A stretch of 26,429 bases of DNA from positions 1 to 26,429 of the IMG/VR virus record IMGVR_UViG_3300028892_001080, one strand, 5' to 3'. The notes under the pieces are model-generated. The model did not search any database and was not told where the DNA came from. It saw only the letters and a program-made list of their open reading frames with translations. Both the position numbers and the translations under genes were made by a program. Below are positions 7,256 to 14,725 of this stretch, piece by piece (the first letter of the stretch is position 1; each line of letters opens with the position of its first letter). This stretch comes from a virus.

Positions 7256-8724
7256 TGATGGCACTTCCTCTCGCGTACGCCGACCCTCTCGTCGATCCCC
7301 TTCGGCCTCCCGAAACCTGGCGTCAGCCGTTTGTTCCGATGCCTCAGCCTATTATTCGCGCAGGAGTAGGACTGCCGCCGAGGCAGCAGCAAGGCGCACT
7401 TCCTCTTCCTGGCACAGATCCTACGGCCACACCGCCCCCTATCAAGGTGGACCCAGGCAATCCGTACCTGACGCAGCGCATACAGGACAACCCTAACGCC
7501 TACGGCCTACTGGCCGGTGGACTTGAGACCATACAGGCTGCTTCGCAGCCCGGTGCCAACGCACTGGGGTCAATTGCCGAAGGCGTGACAGGCGGCATCA
7601 ACGCCATGTTAAGCATGGAGTCACAGCAGGCCGCTAAGGCAGAGGAAACTCGTCGGTGGGAAGCAGAGCAAGCGGTCAGAGTAACAACGGCCAAAGGCAA
7701 GTCCCTTGCGCAGATTGCCGCAGAGGCTGCAGCCAAACGACCCCCCACGCAGACGCTTGCGCAGATTGCCGCAGAGGCCGCAGCCAAACGACCCCCCACG
7801 CAGACGCTTGCGCAGATTGCCGCAGAGGCCGCAGCCAAACGACAAACCCCTGAGCAGGCGGCTGCTGTGGCAAGAGCCCAAGCAGAGGCCCGCCTTTCTG
7901 CGGGCAAGGGCAGAATCACCAAAGCTGCGGACGGGTTTCATTATTACGACAACGGGGAAAGGGCTTTTCCTGATGTTGAAAAGCCTGAGGATGAGGGTTT
8001 GCGACGCCGCTATCAAAACGCGGGTCTTTATGTGAATCAAGAAACAGGGGAAATTATTGGCGAAGGCGTTTTTGATACCACCGACGGCGAGCGATTCATT
8101 GTTATAGACGGCGAGAGGGTCCCTGTTCCTGATAACGCTGTTCCAAAGACAAAGTCTGATGCGAATAAAAACGCCATGACGGGGGAGCAGTTCTTCAGTC
8201 TGGCTACCGAAGCTGCGGATGCGGAGAAGTCAATCAGGGAACTTACCAGATTCATGGACGGTGTAGCAAACACCAGTCAGGGCTGGCGTCTTTTAGCGGA
8301 CCAAGTTTTAGGTGGGTTGAACACCGTTTTTGGCGAGCAACTGACAGAGGAACAGCGTGAAGCAATTGTCGCAGAGGGCCGACTACAGGGGTTGCTTGGC
8401 GCAAACCGCGTGGCCGTGCTGGGTGGCGGTGTGATGACGGAGCAAGACGCCTTGCGTCTCATATCAAGACTTGGCGGCGACTTTAACATGACCCGCAATA
8501 AGGAAGCGGCTGCACTCCTTATCAAAGACCTGTTTGACGAAAAAGTTTGGCATTACAATAACCTGCTGTTGCCGACGTATAATGGACAACTTAAAGCTAC
8601 TTACAGAGGTGAGTTCACTGCAAAAGAACCCATAGAATTTGACGCTTCCATGTTTGACCTCATTCCTGAGGCAGAAGTTCCTATCCCAAAAGGATATGAA
8701 TTAGTCGGCGAGGGTAAGGGGTAA
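7255..8724 (+). CDS. Internal virion protein candidate with tandem repeats
   Basis: 489 residues starting at the ATGATG at 7255-7260 that overlaps the previous stop; the open frame further upstream is a shadow of the preceding gene. The N terminus is Pro-rich (PLVDPLRPPETW; GALPLPGTDPTATPPP). Residues about 151-196 are a tandem array of LAQIAAEAAAKRPPTQT (two full units and a partial third), probably a helical linker. A region around 230-300 is acidic (GFHYYDNGERAFPDVEKPED; IVIDGERVPVPDN). The C-terminal third is helical (LTEEQREAIVAEGRLQGLLG) and ends with IEFDASMFDLIPEAEVP. The fold is not recognised. Position before the giant ejection-type protein supports a virion role. Confidence 0.65.
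   Translation: MMALPLAYADPLVDPLRPPETWRQPFVPMPQPIIRAGVGLPPRQQQGALPLPGTDPTATPPPIKVDPGNPYLTQRIQDNPNAYGLLAGGLETIQAASQPGANALGSIAEGVTGGINAMLSMESQQAAKAEETRRWEAEQAVRVTTAKGKSLAQIAAEAAAKRPPTQTLAQIAAEAAAKRPPTQTLAQIAAEAAAKRQTPEQAAAVARAQAEARLSAGKGRITKAADGFHYYDNGERAFPDVEKPEDEGLRRRYQNAGLYVNQETGEIIGEGVFDTTDGERFIVIDGERVPVPDNAVPKTKSDANKNAMTGEQFFSLATEAADAEKSIRELTRFMDGVANTSQGWRLLADQVLGGLNTVFGEQLTEEQREAIVAEGRLQGLLGANRVAVLGGGVMTEQDALRLISRLGGDFNMTRNKEAAALLIKDLFDEKVWHYNNLLLPTYNGQLKATYRGEFTAKEPIEFDASMFDLIPEAEVPIPKGYELVGEGKG
7705..7842 (+). repeat. 51-bp in-frame tandem repeat
   Basis: Two complete 51-base units (7705-7755 and 7756-7806) and a 36-base partial unit (7807-7842) are nearly identical; the first differs by gcT versus gcC in an Ala codon. 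Each encodes 17 residues, LAQIAAEAAAKRPPTQT. The near identity at synonymous sites points to recent duplication. Confidence 0.95.
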
Positions 8725-8726
8725 TA

Positions 8727-10829
8727 ATGGCAGTCGAGGGAGACATTATTTCAAACCCCAGCACTGGGGAAAGGCGCGTCTTAAAGGGCGGCAAGTGGGA
8801 AGCTATGCCCTCCGCTGTGTCTGAGCCTGTAGCAATCCCCCCTGGATGGCGGACAAGGTACCAGCTACCAGGTATGCTGAACCCATCAGAGGGGCAAGCC
8901 GAACCCAATACCAGAGCAGTAACGGCAGCCGTACGAACGGCGACCGAGGGAGCCATTATTTCAAACCCAGTCACGGGAGAACGGCTCGTCTTAACGGACG
9001 GCAAATGGGAGCCCGTGCGTTCAGGTGTAACCGCCGCTTTTGATTTTGCCCGCAGCGTTGCGTCTGGCGTAACGGGCGGCTTCAACGACGAAATCTCAGC
9101 CGCGTTAAACAGCGCCCTTTCAGGGGACACTTACGAGGAAAGTCTGGCGATTGAGCGCAAGCGAAACGCAGAAATCCCCCTCGGCACACAAATTGGTGGG
9201 GAGATTGTTGGTTCGATTGCGGTCACAGCCGCCACCCTTGGCGCTGTGAATCTGGCCCCTGTGGCCGTAGCGTCAAGGATTGGCGCAATGTTCAGCAAGC
9301 TGCCTAAGTTTCTACAAACCACTGGACTCGGTGCTTTGTGGGGCGGACTTTACGGTGCGGGTAGCGCCGAGGGTGATAGCACAGATCGTCTGGAGGGTGC
9401 AGCATGGGGTACGGCCCTCGGCGCTGCAACGGGCGGTGGTATACACGGAGGAGCTAAGGCTCTTGGTTCGGGGCTTAAGGCCATTAAGGGCATCGCGAAA
9501 GCTAGAGTGACCCCAGAAAAGCAGGCTGCGACCTTATTGGGCCAAAAACTAGCCGCAGACGGAGTGACCCCAGATCAGGTTTTGACGAGATTGCGGGAAC
9601 TCGGACCACAAGCCACAATCGCCGACGCGGCGGGGGACAATGTTATCGGCCTCGCCCGTGGTGTGGTTGGTATAACCGGCTCAGGAAAAGAAAAAATAAC
9701 CAGAACATTAAAGGTGAGGGGATTAGGGGAAAGTGATCGCGTTTCCAGGTCCGTCACTAGGGACCTCGGCCCAAAGGATTACTTTGCCTCAGAGGCAGCA
9801 TTTTTGCTAAAGCTGCAAATGGGGGCGAGAGCGGCGTATGGAGAGGCCTATCACGCCAACCCCAATATTCAGTCCGCAGCCCTTGACAAGGTTCTCCAAG
9901 CACCAAGTGCACAAGACGCCCTCAAGAAGGCTGCAAAGATAGCAGGGGATAACAGGGTGTCCGGGTCAGAGCCATGGCTGGTTGACGTGGGCGAGGAACT
10001 TATCGAACTCGCCAGGATTGCGGCCCTTCACGCTGGCGGCGATGCCGTTGGAAATCCAGGCGTGTCCCGAGGCTTGTCTCTGCAAACATGGAACTATGTC
10101 AAAATAGGTCTCGACGCACTCTTGGACAATCCGAGCAACAAAAACGAACTTACGGGAGCGTTGACCACCAGTGGCAAAGCAATCTATGGTGTACAGAAAG
10201 AACTCGTAGCGGCACTAGATAAAGCAACAGGAGGGAAAAAATCACTTTATGCTGCCGCACGGAAACAGTACGCGGGTGACGCGAAGGTTTTAGAATCACT
10301 TCGAGAAGGCTTAAAGTTCAATACGCTGCTCCCAGAACAAATCAAACGCCATCTTGCAGGGTTGTCGGATGCTTCTCGAGAGGCTTATAGAAAAGGTGCG
10401 GCCCAGGCCATTCTGAAAATTGTTGAGAGCACCCCTGACACGGCGAGCGTGGCGCGGCGATTACACGCCACTAAAATGAGTAGGGACAGAATCGCAGCGG
10501 TGTTCCCTGATCGCAAGAGATATATGGACTATGCCCGACGCATGGTTGCAGAGCAGAAATTTACGGAGACGCAGCAGGCCATCGGCTCTGGTTCGCGGAC
10601 GGCCCCGATGACGGAAGAAATTGCCGACTTGGCAAGAACGGCGGGTCATGTTGGTGCTGTGGTGGGCAGTAGCATGGGGGTGGCAAGCCCCCTCGTAGTG
10701 GCAGGGATAATGCGAAACAAAGCCCGCCAAGCGGTAAACGTCTTGGCGGGGGGGGGGTGGCGGAGTCAACAAAACTCTGGCGGGTTGGCTTGTTACTCGC
10801 AATCGCGCCGACCAACTGCGTATTCTTGA
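8727..10829 (+). CDS. Large internal virion/ejection protein candidate (frame broken near 3' end)
   Basis: 700 residues as read. Two copies of a short module open the protein (residues 4-27 and 74-97, I-I-S-N-P-x-T-G-E-R-x-V-L-x-x-G-K-W-E). Next comes AFDFARSVASGVTGGFNDEISAAL with YEESLAIER, a Gly/Ala-rich possibly membrane-active region (about 145-245), and long helical charged segments. The order 'TG-W motif, then gfsDEi, then Gly-rich hydrophobic' is familiar from phage internal or ejection proteins, which help DNA cross the envelope. At the G10 run (10748-10757) the frame leaves the expected path: the last ~26 residues (WRSQQNSGGLACYSQS...) look spurious, and the proper continuation lies in the +1 frame to 11043, giving about 771 residues. 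Confidence 0.7.
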   Translation: MAVEGDIISNPSTGERRVLKGGKWEAMPSAVSEPVAIPPGWRTRYQLPGMLNPSEGQAEPNTRAVTAAVRTATEGAIISNPVTGERLVLTDGKWEPVRSGVTAAFDFARSVASGVTGGFNDEISAALNSALSGDTYEESLAIERKRNAEIPLGTQIGGEIVGSIAVTAATLGAVNLAPVAVASRIGAMFSKLPKFLQTTGLGALWGGLYGAGSAEGDSTDRLEGAAWGTALGAATGGGIHGGAKALGSGLKAIKGIAKARVTPEKQAATLLGQKLAADGVTPDQVLTRLRELGPQATIADAAGDNVIGLARGVVGITGSGKEKITRTLKVRGLGESDRVSRSVTRDLGPKDYFASEAAFLLKLQMGARAAYGEAYHANPNIQSAALDKVLQAPSAQDALKKAAKIAGDNRVSGSEPWLVDVGEELIELARIAALHAGGDAVGNPGVSRGLSLQTWNYVKIGLDALLDNPSNKNELTGALTTSGKAIYGVQKELVAALDKATGGKKSLYAAARKQYAGDAKVLESLREGLKFNTLLPEQIKRHLAGLSDASREAYRKGAAQAILKIVESTPDTASVARRLHATKMSRDRIAAVFPDRKRYMDYARRMVAEQKFTETQQAIGSGSRTAPMTEEIADLARTAGHVGAVVGSSMGVASPLVVAGIMRNKARQAVNVLAGGGWRSQQNSGGLACYSQSRRPTAYS
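8736..9017 (+). repeat. Duplicated 24-residue 'TGERxVLxxGKWE' module
   Basis: Bases 8736-8807 and 8946-9017 encode related 24-residue modules (EGDIISNPSTGERRVL... and EGAIISNPVTGERLVL...), identical at 17 of 24 positions by my count. They are separated by a Pro/Gly-rich linker of 46 residues. Similar modules occur singly or repeatedly at the N termini of other phage internal proteins. Confidence 0.85.
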
Positions 10830-11043
10830 TCTGGTGCGCCCACACGCTGTTCCCCCTAGCGGAACCGGGGGCATACAGAAGGCGACAGTAGGGACAATCG
10901 CGGCAGGCAGCGACAATCTGGACTCTTTGCCTCCCCCCGCAACAGATTCCCAAGGGCCACTTGAAATCCCTGGCGTGAGTGCTATCTTAAAGGGTATGAC
11001 ACCAAAAGCTGTAAGTAAGATACAGGCCGCCCTGCAAGAGTAA
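10756..11043 (+). CDS. C-terminal part of large internal virion protein (+1 frame after G10)
   Basis: Read in the frame that starts at 10756, the sequence gives GGGVNKTLAGWLVTRNRADQ, then LRILDLVRPHAVPPSG, then a Pro/Ser linker, then IPGVSAILKGMTPKAVSKIQ, ending at TAA 11041-11043. It joins naturally to the upstream VNVLAGGG if one G of the ten-G run is removed. An independent gene could only begin at GTG 10834, which has no good ribosome site, so this is best read as the true C terminus of the upstream gene. Confidence 0.65.
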   Translation, partial: GGGVNKTLAGWLVTRNRADQLRILDLVRPHAVPPSGTGGIQKATVGTIAAGSDNLDSLPPPATDSQGPLEIPGVSAILKGMTPKAVSKIQAALQE

Positions 11044-11297
11044 AGGGGCATAATAGTTACCCGGTATCAGAGCGGTAACGAAGAATTACTCAAATATATC
11101 ATTGGTTTAGTGGATATAGTTAGAAGTTAGAGTATTTTGAGAGAAAAACTTTTCGTGAAAGTTTTCTTAAAAAGATATAACTCCTGACACCATTAGTGCT
11201 TTGCCCATATTCCAGAAAGAAAGAATTTATTTTTAATTTAATATTGAAATATATTACTATGCGCCCCATCTTTTGATTAGAACAGAAGGAAGATAGA
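11044..11297. other. AT-rich non-coding region with dyads, leader of HNH gene
   Basis: About 250 bases without a supportable ORF, much richer in A+T than the flanking genes. Two dyads are present: GTTACC (11056-11061) with GGTAAC (11074-11079), and AAAACTTT (11145-11152) with AAAGTTTT (11158-11165). A weak promoter-like pair, TTTAAT (11232-11237) and TACTAT (11255-11260) at 17-base spacing, precedes the HNH gene. It separates late virion genes from early/replication genes. Confidence 0.6.
11145..11165. promoter_or_regulatory. 8-bp perfect inverted repeat
   Basis: AAAACTTT and AAAGTTTT face each other around a 5-base loop (TCGTG), followed by CTTAAAAAG. The stem is AT-rich with no clean T tract, so it would be a poor intrinsic terminator; a protein-binding site or a bidirectional weak terminator after the virion operon are both possible. 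Confidence 0.4.
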
Positions 11298-11870
11298 ATG
11301 TTTACAAAAGCGTGTTCCGTTTGCGGAGGGGCTGTTAGTCATCAATTTAAGAGTGGGCTTGCCCGGCTTAAAACCTGTTCCTCAAGTTGTGGGCAAAGGT
11401 TTCGAAAACGCCTGTCTGCAAGAGAGCGCCTTCTTAAGCAGCATGATGTTGATCCAAAAACCGGCTGTTGGGTGTGGAGAGGATCAACTAACACCGGGGG
11501 TTACGGCGCTCTGGTAACTCGGGGGAAATTCATGGCGGCTCACCGGGCATCTTACTTTACCTTTGTTTCTCCGATTCCCCCGGGCCTTTCAGTTCTTCAT
11601 CGCTGCGACAACCCCCCATGTATCAACCCTGACCATCTGTTCCTTGGAACACAAAAAGATAATATGGCCGACATGGTAAGTAAGGGCCGCAGAGCGCCAA
11701 CGGCAGGCGTCTTTAACGGACGTGCAAAATTAACAAAAGAGCAGGTGTGTAGGATAAGAGATTTGATCGCAGATCAAGGCATGTTGTTACGCGAAATCGC
11801 CAAAATGTTCGAGGTCCACGTCGAAACTATCTCAAGAATAAAGCACCGAATATATTGGAAGGATGTATAG
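11298..11870 (+). CDS. HNH homing-type endonuclease
   Basis: 190 residues. An N-terminal zinc-finger-like part has C6-x-x-C9 and C27-x3-C31. The HNH domain runs from about 52 to 130: TGCWVWRGSTNTGGYG, A-H82-R, H101-R-C103-D-N-P-P-C108-I-N-P-D-H113-L-F-L-G-T, then N122-M. H101 and H113 with the Asn between form the H-N-H metal site. The C terminus (145-188) is a helix-turn-helix (LTKEQVCRIRDLI...LREIAKMFEV), which would help DNA binding. Start ATG follows AGAAGGAAG. The gene is free-standing, AT-richer than its neighbours, sits behind a long AT-rich leader, and its stop abuts the dcd ATG. It nicks or cuts DNA and is often selfish in phages. Confidence 0.9.
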   Translation: MFTKACSVCGGAVSHQFKSGLARLKTCSSSCGQRFRKRLSARERLLKQHDVDPKTGCWVWRGSTNTGGYGALVTRGKFMAAHRASYFTFVSPIPPGLSVLHRCDNPPCINPDHLFLGTQKDNMADMVSKGRRAPTAGVFNGRAKLTKEQVCRIRDLIADQGMLLREIAKMFEVHVETISRIKHRIYWKDV

Positions 11871-12419
11871 ATGACCACTCTTGTAGATAGCCAGATCATT
11901 GAACTATGCGTGGGGGACAACCCGTTACTGGACCCCTTCTCACCGACCAAGCACCAAGGCCGACCAAGCTGGGGACTATCCTCCGCTGGCTATGATGTGC
12001 GGTTGGGGGAAAGCTTCCAGCAATTCAGCAAGAACCTGTACACGCTTTCTCCAGAGTACGTCCCACCCTTTGCTCTATTGGAAACCGAGACAGAAGAGGG
12101 GGACTTCTTCCACCTGCCTCCTGGAGTTCTTATACTGGCAGAGACAAAGGAAACCTTCCATCTACCGGACGACATATACGCCACCGTACACGATAAATCT
12201 TCCTGGATACGGCTTGGCCTCAACATCCACAATACGGTTATCGAACCCGGCTGGAGGGGGATTCTAACCCTGGAAATAAAGAATATTAATCACGTTCACG
12301 ATATTATTCTGCGACCAGGACAAGGCATCGCTCAAGTAATGTTTCACCGTTTGTCAAAGACCCCTGATAACCCCTATGAGGGCCACTATCAGGATCAGAA
12401 AGGTGTGAGGGTTTCATAA
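11871..12419 (+). CDS. dcd: dCTP deaminase
   Basis: 182 residues, close to the usual length. It matches the dCTP deaminase / dUTPase-fold family: SSAGYDVRLG (38-46), HLPPGVLILAET (81-92), HDKSSWIRLGLNIHN (107-121) and IEPGWRGILTLEIKN (124-138) with the catalytic Glu135, and RPGQGIAQVMF near the C terminus. It would convert dCTP to dUTP, feeding dTTP synthesis. No thymidylate synthase or separate dUTPase is seen in the window, so the downstream step relies on the host or on genes outside. It starts directly after the HNH stop and shares a base with the next ATG. Confidence 0.9.
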   Translation: MTTLVDSQIIELCVGDNPLLDPFSPTKHQGRPSWGLSSAGYDVRLGESFQQFSKNLYTLSPEYVPPFALLETETEEGDFFHLPPGVLILAETKETFHLPDDIYATVHDKSSWIRLGLNIHNTVIEPGWRGILTLEIKNINHVHDIILRPGQGIAQVMFHRLSKTPDNPYEGHYQDQKGVRVS

Positions 12420-12658
12420 TGGGAGTGTTTGATAGCGTTATGTCCGAGTGCCCCGAGTGTGGGACAGGGGTTGAGTTTCAATCCAAAGCGGGTGATTCCT
12501 TGCTGGGAGTGTATCAGGTGCCGGGTAGCGTTCCTGTGGCGATAGCGCAGGATCTGGACGAGGAAGTACATCAGTGCGACAAGTGCGGCTATTTCGTCAC
12601 CCTAAAGGTCAAGCCTTTCAACCTAATATGCAGATATGCGGAGATGGAGGTAGAATGA
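12419..12658 (+). CDS. Small zinc-ribbon protein
   Basis: 79 residues with two cysteine pairs, C11-P-E-C14 and C53-D-K-C56, spaced as in a zinc ribbon, and beta-type sequence between and after (VEFQSKAGDSLLG; GYFVTLKVKPFNL). It is coupled by TAATG to dcd and by ATGA to the next gene. Similar ribbons are common in phage early regions; function is unknown. Confidence 0.7.
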   Translation: MGVFDSVMSECPECGTGVEFQSKAGDSLLGVYQVPGSVPVAIAQDLDEEVHQCDKCGYFVTLKVKPFNLICRYAEMEVE

Positions 12659-12945
12659 TAACCCGCAGAAGCCTACTGGTCTGCATGTTGGCAGCGCCAG
12701 CTATTGTCAGCGCCTCGTCTATCATGAGCGTTGTGCCTTATGATAAGTGGGTTGTGGAGGGACAATACTGGTTCACCAAAGCAAGTCATCGAGAGATAGA
12801 TTCCAGAATGTTGGCTAAAGGAGAAGCCTGGATGTCCCTGAACGGAATTGGTGGTCCTGCCCACACGAGAGAGGAAATCTTTGCCCGTGCTTTAGCGAGC
12901 GAAGGTCTTTATCCCATAGCGTTCCCGGAGATGAAGTGGTTATGA
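12655..12945 (+). CDS. Small exported protein with Tat-like signal
   Basis: 96 residues from ATG 12655 (ATGA overlap with the previous stop, GGAGGT upstream). The N terminus T-R-R-S-L-L-V-C followed by a hydrophobic stretch and A-x-S-A resembles a Tat or Sec signal peptide. The mature part, YDKWVVEGQYWFTKASHREID, reads as a short 'visible-input' domain typical of uncharacterised phage and bacterial proteins with W/F-rich starts, then helices to the end. Function unknown. Export would be odd between a zinc-ribbon and a helicase gene, but the gene order is secured by overlaps. Confidence 0.65.
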   Translation: MITRRSLLVCMLAAPAIVSASSIMSVVPYDKWVVEGQYWFTKASHREIDSRMLAKGEAWMSLNGIGGPAHTREEIFARALASEGLYPIAFPEMKWL

Positions 12946-14375
12946 AATACCCCTTCAAGATGGAGCCTTATGCTCACCAGCTAGTGGCTATACAGCGCGG
13001 CTGGGAGCGCGAGGAATACGGCTATTTCATGGAAATGGGCACGGGCAAGAGCATGGTGGCCATCGTCACCGCAGCAATGCTCCACGACGCCGGTAAAATC
13101 ACCGGCATGCTCGTTGTGGCACCCAAGGGCGTGTACAGGAACTGGTCGGACAAGGAAATCCCACAGCATATGCCTGACCACGTTCCGCTGCGCGTGGCAG
13201 TGTGGCGCAACCCGCTGACCAAGAAGGTCAAGGAGAAGATCAACGACCTGTTTGTGCCGAACGATGACCTCAATATCCTGGTCATTAACATCGACGCCTT
13301 GATCACGAAGAACGGCAATATGGTCTGCGAGAAGTTCCTCCGCAGCCGTAACGTGTTGTTTATAATGGATGAATCGACTCTCATAAAAAACGCCGGAGCG
13401 CAGCGCACACAGGCGGCAATTAAACTCGGGGAACTGGCCCGTTACCGCCGCATCCTGACCGGCTCCCCCGTGACGAAGTCCCCGCTGGACATTTACAGCC
13501 AGTGCGCCTTCCTGGACCCCCACCTGCTGGGCTTCACCTCTTTTTACACCTTCAAGAACCACTACGCCGAGTTGGAAACAGTGCGTTTGTCGGGACATTC
13601 TTTTATGAAAGTCACCGGATACAAAAACACCGACGAGTTACGCGATAGCCTTAAATCGTTCACCTACCGGGTGACGAAGGACGAGTGCCTGGATCTTCCT
13701 GACAAGATATTCCTGCGCCGTGAGTTCGATATGACCAAGGAGCAGAAGAAGGTCTACAAACAGATGAAGGAGGACGCTCTGGCGTTCCTCGAGGGCGGCG
13801 AGGCCCTGTCATCAACCTCCGTTCTCACCCAATTACTGCGTCTGCACCAGATCAGTTGCGGGCACTTCCCTACCGACGACGGGGAGGTGTTTCCACTCAA
13901 GCACAACAGGTTGCGTGAGTTAGTGGAAACCATCGAGGAAACAGGGGGCAAGGTTATAATATGGGCCAATTACAGGGCTGATATCTTTTTGATACTAGCT
14001 GAATTGAACAAGTTATACCCCGGACAAACGGTAACTTACTTTGGAGATACAAAAGATGATGACAGACAGCTTGCTGTGCAGTCCTTTCAGGACCCCGATT
14101 CAAATATCAGGTTCTTCCTTGGGAACACCCAGACTGGTGGTTATGGCATCACGCTTACCGAAGCCAGTACCGTTGTCTATTACTCTAACAATTATGACCT
14201 CGAGAAACGTCTACAATCTGAGGACAGGGCGCATCGAATCGGCCTTGAACACGCCGTCACGTACATAGATTTGGTGTGCAGGGGCACCATAGACGAGAGG
14301 ATTATCGACGCTCTGCGGAACAAGATATCCCTGGCGAACTCAATCACCGGGGATGCATGGAAGGAATGGATATAG
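12942..14375 (+). CDS. SNF2-type SF2 helicase/ATPase
   Basis: 477 residues from ATG 12942, overlapping the previous stop as ATGA. Helicase motifs in order: Q-like PYAHQLVAIQR (9-19), Walker A MGTGKS (32-37), Ia VVAPKGVYRNW (58-69), Walker B/DExx as FIMDEST (140-146), III LTGSP (172-176), IV-V region KVIIWANYRADI, YFGDT and TGGYGITLTEAS, and VI QSEDRAHRIG. This is a compact SNF2/Rad54-like ATPase without accessory domains, of a kind found beside PolA and primase genes in many environmental phages. It likely acts in replication or recombination by DNA translocation. True strand unwinding by such proteins is not assured. Confidence 0.9.
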   Translation: MKYPFKMEPYAHQLVAIQRGWEREEYGYFMEMGTGKSMVAIVTAAMLHDAGKITGMLVVAPKGVYRNWSDKEIPQHMPDHVPLRVAVWRNPLTKKVKEKINDLFVPNDDLNILVINIDALITKNGNMVCEKFLRSRNVLFIMDESTLIKNAGAQRTQAAIKLGELARYRRILTGSPVTKSPLDIYSQCAFLDPHLLGFTSFYTFKNHYAELETVRLSGHSFMKVTGYKNTDELRDSLKSFTYRVTKDECLDLPDKIFLRREFDMTKEQKKVYKQMKEDALAFLEGGEALSSTSVLTQLLRLHQISCGHFPTDDGEVFPLKHNRLRELVETIEETGGKVIIWANYRADIFLILAELNKLYPGQTVTYFGDTKDDDRQLAVQSFQDPDSNIRFFLGNTQTGGYGITLTEASTVVYYSNNYDLEKRLQSEDRAHRIGLEHAVTYIDLVCRGTIDERIIDALRNKISLANSITGDAWKEWI

Positions 14376-14440
14376 TGTTACAAAACCACAGACAATAAAA
14401 GTACAGCGGACTTGTAACACCTATCCGTAGGCCTTATATC
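14375..14440 (+). promoter_or_regulatory. Promoter with 9-bp dyad operator candidate
   Basis: GTGTTACAA (14375-14383) and TTGTAACAC (14412-14420) form a perfect 9-base inverted repeat 28 bases apart. The right arm contains TTGTAA (14412-14417), followed after 17 bases by TATATC (14435-14440), a fair sigma70-type -35/-10 pair. Transcription would begin about 14447, just before AAGGAGAG and the ATG at 14465. The arms could also pair in RNA from the upstream helicase gene. Both readings are inference. Confidence 0.5.
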
Positions 14441-14464
14441 ACAATCAGAGAAAAGGAGAGAACA

Positions 14465-14725
14465 ATGAGTGAGAAGCCGGAAGTCAGGGCTGTATTCCAC
14501 GCCCTGTTGCCCTATATCGCACGTCACCATCCGAAGATATTGGCCGGTATGGACGGGGAGGGCTCTTACGAGGAAGTTGTTGAGCAGATTGAGGAGTATC
14601 TAGGAATGCACCTTGAAACCTGGGATGATGTTTCGTTTGCCATCAACACCATCACCCCCGACGAGGAAGATGTGCGTCGGAAGATGATAATGGAGATTCT
14701 GAAGAATGCACAGGAACCCGAATAA
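14465..14725 (+). CDS. Small acidic hypothetical protein
   Basis: 86 residues, strongly acidic and helical (FHALLPYIARHHPKILAG; EEVVEQIEEYLGMHLETW; DEEDVRRKMIMEILKN). It has a strong Shine-Dalgarno (AAGGAGAG) and is the first gene after a promoter candidate, so probably early and well expressed. No known family is recognised. The TAA shares a base with the next ATG. Confidence 0.7.
   Translation: MSEKPEVRAVFHALLPYIARHHPKILAGMDGEGSYEEVVEQIEEYLGMHLETWDDVSFAINTITPDEEDVRRKMIMEILKNAQEPE

Noticed and set aside
7705-7842. CRISPR-like or iteron-type repeat
   Set aside because: The period of 51 bases keeps the reading frame, there are no unique spacers, and the array encodes a regular helical peptide repeat.
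12981-13598. 205-codon minus-strand ORF
   Set aside because: Antisense shadow of the SNF2 helicase gene; His/Val/Gln-rich composition follows from the opposite-strand codons.
14375-14420. 9-bp dyad as an intrinsic terminator of the SNF2 gene
   Set aside because: The 28-base loop, moderate AT content of the stem and lack of a T tract make termination unlikely; an operator overlapping a promoter fits better.
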